Shown: piece by piece, positions 1-7,360 of the stretch
Numbering within the stretch: position 1 is the first letter of the stretch
How the letters are laid out: every line of letters starts with the position of its first letter
Assembly (NCBI RefSeq): GCF_009377175.1
Contig: NZ_VJZD01000060.1
Coordinates: 1-41,673 of the forward strand
DNA from: Streptomyces adustus
Lineage (GTDB): Bacteria; Actinomycetota; Actinomycetes; Streptomycetales; Streptomycetaceae
Length of the DNA stretch: 41,673 bases
Direction of reading: 5' to 3'
Translations under genes and position numbers: made by a program
Notes under the pieces: generated by a model
What the model was told of the DNA's origin: nothing
The model's database searches: none
What the model saw: the letters and a program-made list of their open reading frames with translations, nothing else

Positions 1-78
1 GCTGACAGCCGGGTCGGGCCCCGATCGGCGGTCAGGACGGACACGGCCTGCGTGTCTCGTCACCCGGTCCGCGCCGCG

Positions 79-113
79 CCCTGGTGCCGCAGGCCCTGCC
101 CTAGTGCCGCAGG
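79..113. repeat. 15-bp direct repeat across the protease stop codon
   Basis: CCCTGGTGCCGCAGG (79-93) and CCCTAGTGCCGCAGG (99-113) are 14/15 identical and exactly 20 bp apart. The second copy carries the stop codon of the protease (CTA at 101-103, read on the minus strand). A small tandem duplication at the 3' end of the gene is the simplest explanation. Confidence 0.6.
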
Positions 114-3100
114 TCCAGACGGTGCACCCCGCCGTTCACGGTCCCGACGTACAACGTCTTGCCGTTCGGATCGGCGGCGAGGCTGGTGACGTCGGTGCAC
201 TCCAGCCCACCCGAGATATTGTCCCAGGTGACTCCGCCGTCCGTGCTGCGCAGCACGCCCCGGCCGTTCTTCAGCAGCCCGCTGGAGGAGTAGCGGCCGG
301 AGGCGGCGTACAGCGTCCGGCCCACCCGCTGGAGATCCATGACACGGGTGGGAAGCCCGCCGGTGTCGGCGGTACGGAAGGTGCGGCCCGCGTCGGTGCT
401 GAGCCTGATGCCGTTGCCGCCGACGAGCAGGCGACTGCCGTCGAGTTCAATCGCCGAGACCAGGCCGTCGGCCACCTTGGTGACCGTGGCGCCCCCGTCG
501 TCGGAGCGGAACAGTCCGTCGGGACCGCCCAGCCACAGACGACCGGACTTCGCCGGGTCGGCTGCCAGGGCGCTGTAGCCGCGGCTCTGGTAGAGCACGC
601 GCCACGACGAGCCACCGTCGTCGGTGGTGTAGAGGCCGGACTTGTCGAATCGGGAGAAGGAGACGTACACCCGGTCGGCGTCCGCGGGGTCGGCCAGCAG
701 GGACAACGGGGCGCCGGAGTAGGTCCCCCGCTCCTGCCAGGTGCGGCCGCCGTCGTCGCTCCGCTCGACGTGGAACTCGCCTGTGACGGAGGAATTGACC
801 ACCTTCCAGGCGACCTTGGAACCCTTCCCGCCCGAAGTCACCTGCGTGACGACGCTGTCGTAGGCTCCCGGTGCGTCGGAAGGGCCCCACTCGGGGGACG
901 ACACCGGCAACGCGGTGTGGAAGATGCCCATCTTGGTCGCGGCCAGCAGATTGCCTCCGCTCACCGCCAGGGCGTTGACGGATGCTCCCTGGACCCCGAT
1001 GCGGTGGGAGCCGCTGCCGTCCGCCGTACTGCGGTAGAGGCCGTCGCCCTCGGAGGAGACGGTGACGGAGCCGTCGGGCCAGCGGTCGTAGTCGTCCAGC
1101 ACCGTCTTGCGTGTGGGGAGCGGGAAGTCCCCCCAGGTCCTGCCGTGGTCGTGGCTGATGTAGGCGACGTTGTCACTGCCCGCGCTGATGAGGAGGTCAC
1201 CGTGATCGGCGTTGACGCTGTTGCCCGTGTAGGGAAGGTTCAGGGTCAGGTCCCAGGTGGCTCCCCGGTCGGAGGAGACCATCACTCCCTGGTCGACGAC
1301 GTACGCGGCGACCGTGCCGGCGTCGGCGACGACGTTCCATATCAGCGTGCCCTGATAGATCCTGCGCAGGGGACCGAGGAGGCCCGAGGTCATGCCGGAG
1401 CGGACCCACACAGCGCCGGCGGTGGACAGGTACAGGTCGTCACCGTCGACCGCGGCGGACGACACGAAGCCGTCGATGTCGGTGGACGACTGCTGCCACG
1501 AGGCGCCGCCGTCCTTGCTGACCTGCCAGCCGTGTTCGGACACCGCGACCAGCGTCCGCGTCGTGGCATCCGCCACGAACGCCTGGAGCAGGCCGGTGGT
1601 GGTGTCCAGCAGTCGCCAGCTCAGTCCCTGGTCGTCCGTCCGCAGGATCCACGTCCGGTCCAGGATCGAGTCGTCGACGGCGTACCACCAGCGGTTCGGG
1701 TCGTGGGCGTCGACGATCACCTTGCCGTGGCCGTCGGCGGAGGCGACCGGCAGCCGGCCCCGCTCGCTCCAGGTCCTGCCGTTGTCGGCGGTGAACCACA
1801 CGCCGGCCTTGCCGACCTGCACCAGCACCGCCTGACCGGGCCGGCCGGGGATCTGGGTCAGCGTCCCCGACTCGCTGCTGGGACCTACGGGCCGCCAGCG
1901 TCCGACGCCCGACACCGGCGCGGTGACCTCGAACGAGTCGGACCCGACCAGGACCTGTCCGCCGGCCGTCGTCGCCCGCGTCTCGACGTGATGGACACCC
2001 GCGTCCGACACCTCCAGCGCGCGGCTGTACCAGTGGTCGTGGTCGAAGACCGCGGTGTACGTGTGAGACGTCCCGCGCGGCGAGGTGACCGTCACCGTCG
2101 GCGGCGCCTTGAGGTCCGTCGGGCTGTCGACGTACACGACGGTGTGCCCGTCGCTCGGATCGGGGGAGGCCTGCGTGTCCAGGTGAAGGACCGGCAGGAG
2201 GTACGGCACGGAGATCTGGGGGCCGCGCTCCGGCTTCACCACGACGGCTCCGTCCAGCTCGGTGTCCGCGGCGGGCCGGGCCGCCGTCAGGGTCACCGTC
2301 ACCTCGTTCGTCCCGTGCGCCGGGAGGGTGACACGGCCCGGGCTGACCCGCGCGGACCCGGTGGCGGTCAGCGACGCCCTGAGGCTGCGGTCCCCGGTGT
2401 TGGTGAGCGTCACTGTCGTGGCGGCACGCACCGTGGTCGTCGACAGGTCCGCCAGGCCGAAGGAGACCGTTGCGGGCGAGGTCGTCAGCTCACTGCGAGC
2501 GGCGGCCACGACGTCGAGACGGCCAGAGCCCTGCGTCGTCACCGGCAGGTCGTCCAGATGACGGGCGGTTCCGACGAGCTCGGACTTGATCTGTCCGGGG
2601 GACTGCCGAGGGTGCAGCTGCCGCAGGAGCGCGGCTGCGCCCGCCACGTGCGGTGCCGCCATCGACGTACCGGACATCCGGTACTGGCCCGGCTTCCACA
2701 GCGCGGTGGGGACGGTGGAGCGGATCTCCACGCCCGGTGCCACGACGTCGGGCTTCAGGCCGAAACGGGGCGTGGGACCACGTGAGGAGAACGAGGCGAT
2801 CTGGTCGGTGGCGTCTGTGCCGTGCAGCGTCAGCCTCAACCGGCCCTTGGCCAGCCGCTGTTGCAGGGTGACGTACTGGAACTCGTCCGTGCCGAGCGTC
2901 ACCAGCGAGTCCATACGCAGCGAGTCACCCGACTGCAGTGCGGAGGCGGCGCTGGGCGAGACGGTTGCCACGCCCGGCTCGGACGGGACGGCCTGCGGAG
3001 CGGCGTCACCTCCACCGGGGCCGCCGATCAGCGCGATCGCGCCACGCTTCTCCGCCTCCCGGCTCAGCGAGAGCTGATCAGCCGTCAACTCACCTGTCTT

Positions 3101-4282
3101 CGCGGGAACATACGCAGAGGTGAGGACCATCTTGCCGTGTACGTCGCCCGCACGCCGCCAGTCGTCCGGGCCACCCGCGCCAATGTCCACCACGTCGGCG
3201 GTGACCGGCTTCTTCGGCGGATTGGCCGAGAGGGCGCCGCGATAGGACTGCAGCAACTGTGGCTTGGCGCCGCTGGTGTAGAGGCTCGGCATCGACAGAT
3301 TGGTGGTTGACGCGCCGACTGCGATGACCCCGTCCGCGCCGGCCGGGCTGTTGACCGTCCAGCCGTTCGGACCGTCGTTGCCCGCCGCGGCCACGACGAC
3401 CACGCCCGCACGGACGGCGGCCGCCGCGGCCTGGCCCAGCGGGTCCGTCCCGTCGCCCGCCGTTCCGAGGCTCATGTTGATCACGTCGGCGCGGTGCGGG
3501 TTGGCGGGATCGGTGGCCGCCTCGATTCCGGCGATGATGTCGGAGGTGAACCCCGAGCCGCTGTCGTCGACGACCTTGTAGGCGGTCAGGGTGGCGCCGG
3601 GCGCGATGCCGGTGATGCCGCCCGGCTCGGCGGCGCGTGCGGCGGCGATGCCTGCGACGTGGGTGCCGTGGCCGTTGTCGTCCATGGGGTCGTCGTCGTT
3701 GTTGACGAAGTCGTGGCCCGCGACGACCTTGTGTCCGGGTCCGAAGCCGCCGCCGAGGTCGGGGTGCGTGTAGTCGATGCCGGAGTCGATGACGGCGATG
3801 GTGACGCCGGTGCCGTCCACCGCGCCGCTCGGTGTCTTCTGTCTCCACGCCTCGGGTGCGCCGACGAGCGGGACACTGTCGCCGCTCTGCGTGCGCACCA
3901 CCGTGTCCGGCACGACGGAGGCGACCCCGGGCAGATCGGACAGTCGCTTCACCTCACTCGCCGGGACGCTCATGGCGACGGCGTCCGTGAGGAGTTGGAG
4001 GCGGCGGACGATGCGAGGATGCACGCCGGCGTCCGTGGCCGTCCGCAGGAACTGCTTCTGCTCGGCGCCGATCTCTTGGCGCCGTTCGCCGATCGCGGCC
4101 GTGTCGGAAGGGGTCAGCCGGCCACGGGAGGCCGCCGCCGAAGCAGCCGCCAACTGCACGATGACCCGTTGTTCGGGATCGTGCGAGGACGCTGAGGCCC
4201 CGGCAGGCACAGCGCTGAGGAGTCCGCCCGCGACGGTGAAGGCGACACCGAGGCCGAGTGAACTTCTGAGGGAAGATCGCAT
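101..4282 (-). CDS. Secreted S8 (subtilisin-like) serine protease with C-terminal Asp-box beta-propeller
   Basis: A secreted endopeptidase of about 1393 residues, roughly three times a typical subtilisin. From the ATG at 4282 it starts with a signal peptide (RSSLR, hydrophobic stretch to about residue 25, Ala-rich cleavage region near 29-32), then an I9-like propeptide (about 38-130). The S8 catalytic domain has Asp166 (VIDSGID), His205 (GHGTHVAG), oxyanion Asn302 and Ser540 (SGTSMAAPHVAG). A long insertion between Asn302 and Ser540 (about 330-490) looks like a PA domain. A beta-sandwich segment follows (about 600-750). The C-terminal half then has at least ten Asp-box/BNR-type motifs such as SxDxGxTW (TADNGRTW, TDDQGLSW, SKDGGASW, SSDRGATW, SHDHGRTW, SDDGGRTW, TDDGGSSW, STDGGVTW), typical of sialidase/Vps10-like propellers. 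An upstream in-frame ATG at 4372 would place 30 charged residues before the signal peptide, so 4282 is preferred. Catalytic residues are all present. The propeller's role is unknown; binding a glycan or protein substrate is an inference. Confidence 0.93.
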   Translation of the reverse strand: MRSSLRSSLGLGVAFTVAGGLLSAVPAGASASSHDPEQRVIVQLAAASAAASRGRLTPSDTAAIGERRQEIGAEQKQFLRTATDAGVHPRIVRRLQLLTDAVAMSVPASEVKRLSDLPGVASVVPDTVVRTQSGDSVPLVGAPEAWRQKTPSGAVDGTGVTIAVIDSGIDYTHPDLGGGFGPGHKVVAGHDFVNNDDDPMDDNGHGTHVAGIAAARAAEPGGITGIAPGATLTAYKVVDDSGSGFTSDIIAGIEAATDPANPHRADVINMSLGTAGDGTDPLGQAAAAAVRAGVVVVAAAGNDGPNGWTVNSPAGADGVIAVGASTTNLSMPSLYTSGAKPQLLQSYRGALSANPPKKPVTADVVDIGAGGPDDWRRAGDVHGKMVLTSAYVPAKTGELTADQLSLSREAEKRGAIALIGGPGGGDAAPQAVPSEPGVATVSPSAASALQSGDSLRMDSLVTLGTDEFQYVTLQQRLAKGRLRLTLHGTDATDQIASFSSRGPTPRFGLKPDVVAPGVEIRSTVPTALWKPGQYRMSGTSMAAPHVAGAAALLRQLHPRQSPGQIKSELVGTARHLDDLPVTTQGSGRLDVVAAARSELTTSPATVSFGLADLSTTTVRAATTVTLTNTGDRSLRASLTATGSARVSPGRVTLPAHGTNEVTVTLTAARPAADTELDGAVVVKPERGPQISVPYLLPVLHLDTQASPDPSDGHTVVYVDSPTDLKAPPTVTVTSPRGTSHTYTAVFDHDHWYSRALEVSDAGVHHVETRATTAGGQVLVGSDSFEVTAPVSGVGRWRPVGPSSESGTLTQIPGRPGQAVLVQVGKAGVWFTADNGRTWSERGRLPVASADGHGKVIVDAHDPNRWWYAVDDSILDRTWILRTDDQGLSWRLLDTTTGLLQAFVADATTRTLVAVSEHGWQVSKDGGASWQQSSTDIDGFVSSAAVDGDDLYLSTAGAVWVRSGMTSGLLGPLRRIYQGTLIWNVVADAGTVAAYVVDQGVMVSSDRGATWDLTLNLPYTGNSVNADHGDLLISAGSDNVAYISHDHGRTWGDFPLPTRKTVLDDYDRWPDGSVTVSSEGDGLYRSTADGSGSHRIGVQGASVNALAVSGGNLLAATKMGIFHTALPVSSPEWGPSDAPGAYDSVVTQVTSGGKGSKVAWKVVNSSVTGEFHVERSDDGGRTWQERGTYSGAPLSLLADPADADRVYVSFSRFDKSGLYTTDDGGSSWRVLYQSRGYSALAADPAKSGRLWLGGPDGLFRSDDGGATVTKVADGLVSAIELDGSRLLVGGNGIRLSTDAGRTFRTADTGGLPTRVMDLQRVGRTLYAASGRYSSSGLLKNGRGVLRSTDGGVTWDNISGGLECTDVTSLAADPNGKTLYVGTVNGGVHRLDLRH

Positions 4283-5061
4283 AGGTGCAGGTGATACGTG
4301 ACGCCGGCCTGTCCCGGCAATCGTCCGAGAGCCCCTGAGGCAGGTCTCGGCACATACGGGCGGAGTTCGCACCGGGAGGTCCAGAAAGACCTGGCGATTC
4401 TTGCCTGGTGAAGGCGCGTCATGTACGGCACACTCCGCCCGAGGTTGCGGATGGTCTGCCCGACAGCGGGCAGGACCCTGCCGGACACCGGCCGCGCCCG
4501 AGGCGTTGTGCTCGTGCTTCCGCGATGCGCAGAACTCTCCTGCCGGTGCAGCGCCGTCGGCAGGTACCGGTTAGAGCCGCCCCACCCCGGTGTCACGGAC
4601 GGCCCGTCCCGGGAACCTGCGTAGCACTGGGCGTCCGACGGTGGTGGCGGCGCGTGGTACCAGGGGCCTTCGCCGGCCCCTGGACCCCGCTGCCCCACCA
4701 CTTTCCGGCGCGCATCCGTACGCCGTGGCGGACACCGTGCGCGCCGGAAAGCGGCGGGTCCGTGCTCGGGTGCGGGCCGTCCGTGACACCCGTGCCCGCG
4801 GTCCGGTTCAGGAGCAGCCGCGGCACCGGCGGGGTCATGCGGGACGGGGTGGACGTGAGTGGAGCGGGGAGGCCGAGCAGTCCAGGGCAGGGGAAAGCGG
4901 TAGGCGGTGAGCGGTCACGTGCGCGGGACCACCGCTTGAACCCGCACTCGGGCGCCTCCTGTATGAGGTAAGAGAGTGCGCCCTCCAAAGGCCATCTGAC
5001 CTGCGGATAAGTCGAAGACAAGCGGATCGTGGGAACCGTGAGGCAGTTCTGCCAGCCGTAG

Positions 5062-5198
5062 ACCACGATCGCCGGACATGAGTGCCCGGTTCTCAGGATC
5101 GTGGTGGCGGTTCCCTTAGCCGTACACCACGTTCTCAGAGACTGGCACACGGTTCTTGAGGGCTGCCACCACGTCCACAGGAACTGGGCACCACGATC
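5062..5198. repeat. Iteron-like cluster of (C)ACCACGWTC motifs
   Basis: Five copies of a 9-10 bp motif: ACCACGATC (5062-5070), GATCGTGGTG in inverse orientation (5097-5106), CACCACGTTC (5125-5134), CACCACGTC (5167-5175) and CACCACGATC (5189-5198). Two copies are preceded by AGCCGTA (5054 and 5119), and several lie next to GTTCTCAG/GTTCTTGAG or CAGGAAC. The inverse copy at 5088-5106 and the copy at 5189-5206 form an imperfect inverted repeat. Such arrays fit an autoregulatory operator or a replication-initiator binding array for the winged-helix proteins encoded just downstream; that link is an inference. Confidence 0.6.
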
Positions 5199-5213
5199 CC
5201 AGGAACGCGGCAG

Positions 5214-5233
5214 ATTGACGTGACGTACATGAG
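5214..5233 (+). repeat. Left copy of 20-bp direct repeat flanking the winged-helix module
   Basis: ATTGACGTGACGTACATGAG at 5214-5233 matches the copy at 6191-6210 at 19 of 20 positions. An inverse 11-bp core, CTCATGTACGT, lies at 5324-5334. The 20-bp copies bracket both winged-helix genes. They may be a protein-binding site or duplicated target/attachment sequence. Confidence 0.7.
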
Positions 5234-5323
5234 TCGGCGTGAGAAGGAACGTTGCGCCAGCGGTCTGCCGATGTCCTTCGCGGCATCCGACACGGCCGAC
5301 CGGCGGGGTTGATCGACTTCCTG

Positions 5324-5334
5324 CTCATGTACGT
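5324..5334 (-). repeat. Inverted core copy of the flanking repeat
   Basis: CTCATGTACGT is the exact reverse complement of the ACGTACATGAG end of the 20-bp direct repeats. With the copy at 5223-5233 it forms a widely spaced inverted pair about 90 bp apart in the leader of the TTG-started gene. A looping operator is one possible reading. Confidence 0.55.
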
Positions 5335-5406
5335 TGGGTTCATCTGACAGGCTGCACAGCCGTCCCGCCCGCACCAATCAGCAACCCCCCTTGCACGGAG
5401 GGCCCC

Positions 5407-5859
5407 TTGGGAGCAGTACGCAGACTGGTCGACGCCGACACCGGCGAGCCGGTCCCTTATGCGCCGTACGCCTTCTCGGGCAGGCACACACAGGTCGACA
5501 AGGCGCGCGTCGAGGCCATCACGGAATCAAAGGCGTTCACGCCCAGTCAGAAGTTCCTCGTGCTGTGGTGGATCGGAGTCTCGCCCGAAGGGATGGAGCC
5601 GCTCCGGGCCACCGGAGCGGACATCGGCCAGCGGGTGGGGATGTCCACCGACGCAGTCGGGAAAATCAACAGGAAGCTGGCCAAACACCGCATCCTGATC
5701 GTCCGCGGCCGGATCGGCAACTACAACTTCTACCGAATCAGCCCCTACATCGCGTTCCATGGGACGGGTGTCGAGCAGCGTGAAGCGGTGAGGACCTGCA
5801 ACCCGCCGGAGATCCCCGGATTCGACGAGACCGCACCTGCGCGGTGGGAGGCCCAGTGA
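5407..5859 (+). CDS. RepL/MarR-like winged-helix protein, possible replication initiator or autoregulator
   Basis: A 150-residue soluble protein. The start is TTG at 5407, behind GGAGGG (5397-5402). The longer reading from ATG 5239 would add 56 residues of non-protein-like sequence and run through the repeat region. The centre carries a winged helix-turn-helix: TPSQKFLVLWWIG, then LRATGADIGQRVGMSTDAVGKINRKL, then a wing (ILIVRGRIGNYNFYRISP). The tail YRISPYIAFHGTGVEQREA resembles the end of the RepL plasmid-replication family and of MarR-like proteins that share that fold. The stop codon TGA overlaps the next start (5859), so the two genes are translationally coupled. Placement behind an iteron-like array supports DNA binding at its own upstream region. 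Replication initiation is not proven; a plain transcriptional repressor is equally possible. Confidence 0.75.
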   Translation: MGAVRRLVDADTGEPVPYAPYAFSGRHTQVDKARVEAITESKAFTPSQKFLVLWWIGVSPEGMEPLRATGADIGQRVGMSTDAVGKINRKLAKHRILIVRGRIGNYNFYRISPYIAFHGTGVEQREAVRTCNPPEIPGFDETAPARWEAQ

Positions 5860-6170
5860 TGAGCAACGCGGACAAGCACGAGAACCTCCGACTGCTCGAG
5901 AAGACAGCCGGCATGAGCGCCAATCAGCGCCTCGTCGTGATGCTGTACGCACTCCACCCGACCGACCGGTCCGGCGCCGTGCTCGAGACCGCCGCCAACC
6001 TGGCCAAGCTGGTCGGCATGGCGGCGCCCGTCTTCAGCCGGACCCGCAAGCAGGTCATCGAGGCCGGCTGGCTGGAGGAGACCGAGAGGATCGGTCACAT
6101 CAAGTACTACCGCCTCGAACCCAAGCGTCTGGGCCAGAACGTCGTCGTCCCGCTCCGCCGCGCGACATGA
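5859..6170 (+). CDS. Small winged-helix DNA-binding protein, partner of the RepL-like gene
   Basis: A 103-residue protein starting at ATG 5859, which overlaps the upstream TGA by one base. GGGAGG at 5846-5851 is a good Shine-Dalgarno. Most of the chain is one winged helix-turn-helix domain: LRLLEKTAGMSANQRLVVMLYALHP, then AANLAKLVGMAAPVFSRTRKQVIEAGWLEE, then a wing HIKYYRLEP. The layout matches the first gene closely, so the pair may descend from a duplication. It has no ATPase, nuclease or recombinase motif. Coupled translation suggests equimolar production and perhaps heterodimers. The family is not firmly identified. Confidence 0.75.
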   Translation: MSNADKHENLRLLEKTAGMSANQRLVVMLYALHPTDRSGAVLETAANLAKLVGMAAPVFSRTRKQVIEAGWLEETERIGHIKYYRLEPKRLGQNVVVPLRRAT

Positions 6171-6181
6171 CGTTCCGAGGA

Positions 6182-6216
6182 GCGGACCTCATTGACGTCA
6201 CGTACATGAGGTCCGC
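6182..6216 (+). terminator. Hairpin containing the right copy of the flanking repeat
   Basis: Perfect 10-bp arms GCGGACCTCA (6182-6191) and TGAGGTCCGC (6207-6216) enclose a 15-nt loop, starting 12 bp after the stop of the second winged-helix gene. Position and strength fit a terminator for the two-gene operon. The loop plus arm ends carry ATTGACGTCACGTACATGAG (6191-6210), the right-hand copy of the 20-bp direct repeat, so the site could double as a protein target. Confidence 0.65.
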
Positions 6217-6382
6217 ACCTCAGGACGCCATCCTTCACCCCTGGGCAATCGGAGCGGCCGTGCCGTGTGAAGCCGTCCTGTCCGCCCGCGTCCTCCTTCG
6301 GCTCGGCCGCCCGGGCGGATGGTCCGCGGCGTCGGGGGGCGTGTGCGGACCGGCGATCGGAGCGCCGTGAGGTAGCCTGAAT

Positions 6383-6408
6383 ATAAATGGATCGATCGAT
6401 CCATTTAT
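6383..6408. promoter_or_regulatory. Perfect 26-bp palindromic operator upstream of AraC gene
   Basis: ATAAATGG (6383-6390), the self-complementary ATCGATCGAT (6391-6400), and CCATTTAT (6401-6408) form a perfect 26-bp palindrome in otherwise GC-rich DNA. It lies 49 bp upstream of the AraC-family start. Long AT-flanked palindromes of this kind are typical TetR/MarR/GntR-class operators rather than the directly repeated AraC sites, so a regulator encoded elsewhere may act here. AraC autoregulation cannot be excluded. Confidence 0.7.
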
Positions 6409-6456
6409 GGCGCCCGTCACACCTGGACGGCGCGTGTGTCCTGAGGAGGTAGCGCC

Positions 6457-7338
6457 GTGCCGGAGCTGGGACTCGCCGACACCCTCGGCATCCTGCGACA
6501 GCCCGAGATACGACCCCGGTCCAGCAGCGCCGGGCTCGGCCTGACGGATCTCTACGTGTCGTCCCAGCGGGAGAACCCCTTCCAGGCGGACTTCGCGCCC
6601 GCCCCGACCCACCTGATCGTCCTCCATCTCAACGGATCCGTCACCGTACGACGTGGTCAGGGCGATGCGACCCGGTCACGGACGATCACGCCGGGCGGCC
6701 TGTTCCTTCAGCCGGCCGGCAGAGAGCTGAGCGTGGAACTGGGCGGCGGCCTCGACACCGTGCACGCCTACCTCACCGACCAGGTGCTGCGCGAGGCCAA
6801 CGAGGGGCGACCGGTCGAGCCGGCCGAAGAGCTCGGTGTCACCGATCCGCTGGCCGAGCAGCTCATACGCGAACTGGACTCCGTCGTCCACCACTGGGAG
6901 CCGTCGGCCCGCACCTACGCGGACCAGCTGACCGGCATGCTCGCCGCGCAGGTCGTCCGCCGTCACGTCTCCCGTCCGGCCGCTTCGGCGCCCTCGCACC
7001 CCGGGCTCTCCGACCGCCAGCTGGCAGCCGTACGCGACCTCATCCACGATCGGATCGCCGAACCCCTGCCGGTCGCCGACCTCGCCTCCGCGGCCTCGCT
7101 CAGCCCCAGCCAGTTCACCCGCCGGTTCCGCGCGAGCACGGGCCGCTCACCGCACCAGTACCTGCTGGGACTGAGACTGGAGCGCGCCGGCTGGATGCTG
7201 CGCACCGGGTCCGCGCCCATCGGGCAGGTGGCGCTCGAATGCGGGTTCTCCCACCAGGAGCACCTGACCCGAGTGATGCGCACCCGTCTCGGAACCACTC
7301 CGGCCGCCATGCGCCGCGAGGGGCGGCGGAGGCGGTAG
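6457..7338 (+). CDS. AraC-family transcriptional regulator
   Basis: A 293-residue regulator with start GTG 6457 behind GAGGAGG (6443-6449). The N-terminal half (about 1-180) is a cupin-like ligand/oligomerisation domain containing HLIVLHLNGSVTVRRG and GLFLQPAGRELSVEL. The C-terminal 100 residues are the double helix-turn-helix: DLASAASLSPSQFTRRFRAST and APIGQVALECGFSHQEHLTRVMRTRLG, ending in a basic tail. This arrangement is typical of activators of catabolic operons. The gene converges on the hydroxyquinol fusion gene, with only a shared terminator between, so it is the natural candidate regulator for that enzyme; this is inferred from position only. The inducer is unknown. Confidence 0.93.
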   Translation: MPELGLADTLGILRQPEIRPRSSSAGLGLTDLYVSSQRENPFQADFAPAPTHLIVLHLNGSVTVRRGQGDATRSRTITPGGLFLQPAGRELSVELGGGLDTVHAYLTDQVLREANEGRPVEPAEELGVTDPLAEQLIRELDSVVHHWEPSARTYADQLTGMLAAQVVRRHVSRPAASAPSHPGLSDRQLAAVRDLIHDRIAEPLPVADLASAASLSPSQFTRRFRASTGRSPHQYLLGLRLERAGWMLRTGSAPIGQVALECGFSHQEHLTRVMRTRLGTTPAAMRREGRRRR

Positions 7339-7351
7339 GACCGCCTCCGCC
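7325..7351. terminator. Bidirectional terminator between AraC and hydroxyquinol genes
   Basis: GGCGGAGGCGG (7325-7335) and CCGCCTCCGCC (7341-7351) form a perfect 11-bp stem with a 5-nt loop TAGGA. The loop contains the AraC stop codon. The symmetric stem lies between two convergent genes and can serve both. Confidence 0.75.
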
Positions 7352-7360
7352 GAACCCGGG

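Larger units (their letters stand above)
4283..5406. other. 1.1-kb intergenic region upstream of protease and winged-helix module
   Basis: No convincing gene. The first 700 bp hold nothing I recognise apart from promoter space for the protease. From about 5040 to 5335 the region becomes rich in short repeats (listed separately) and has a more AT-rich, regulatory character, ending in the Shine-Dalgarno of the TTG-started gene. Confidence 0.6.

Noticed and set aside
104..2785. 893-codon open frame antisense to the protease
   Set aside because: It mirrors the protease in the opposite strand; the minus-strand product has a complete S8 triad and repeated Asp boxes, while this reading has no domain.
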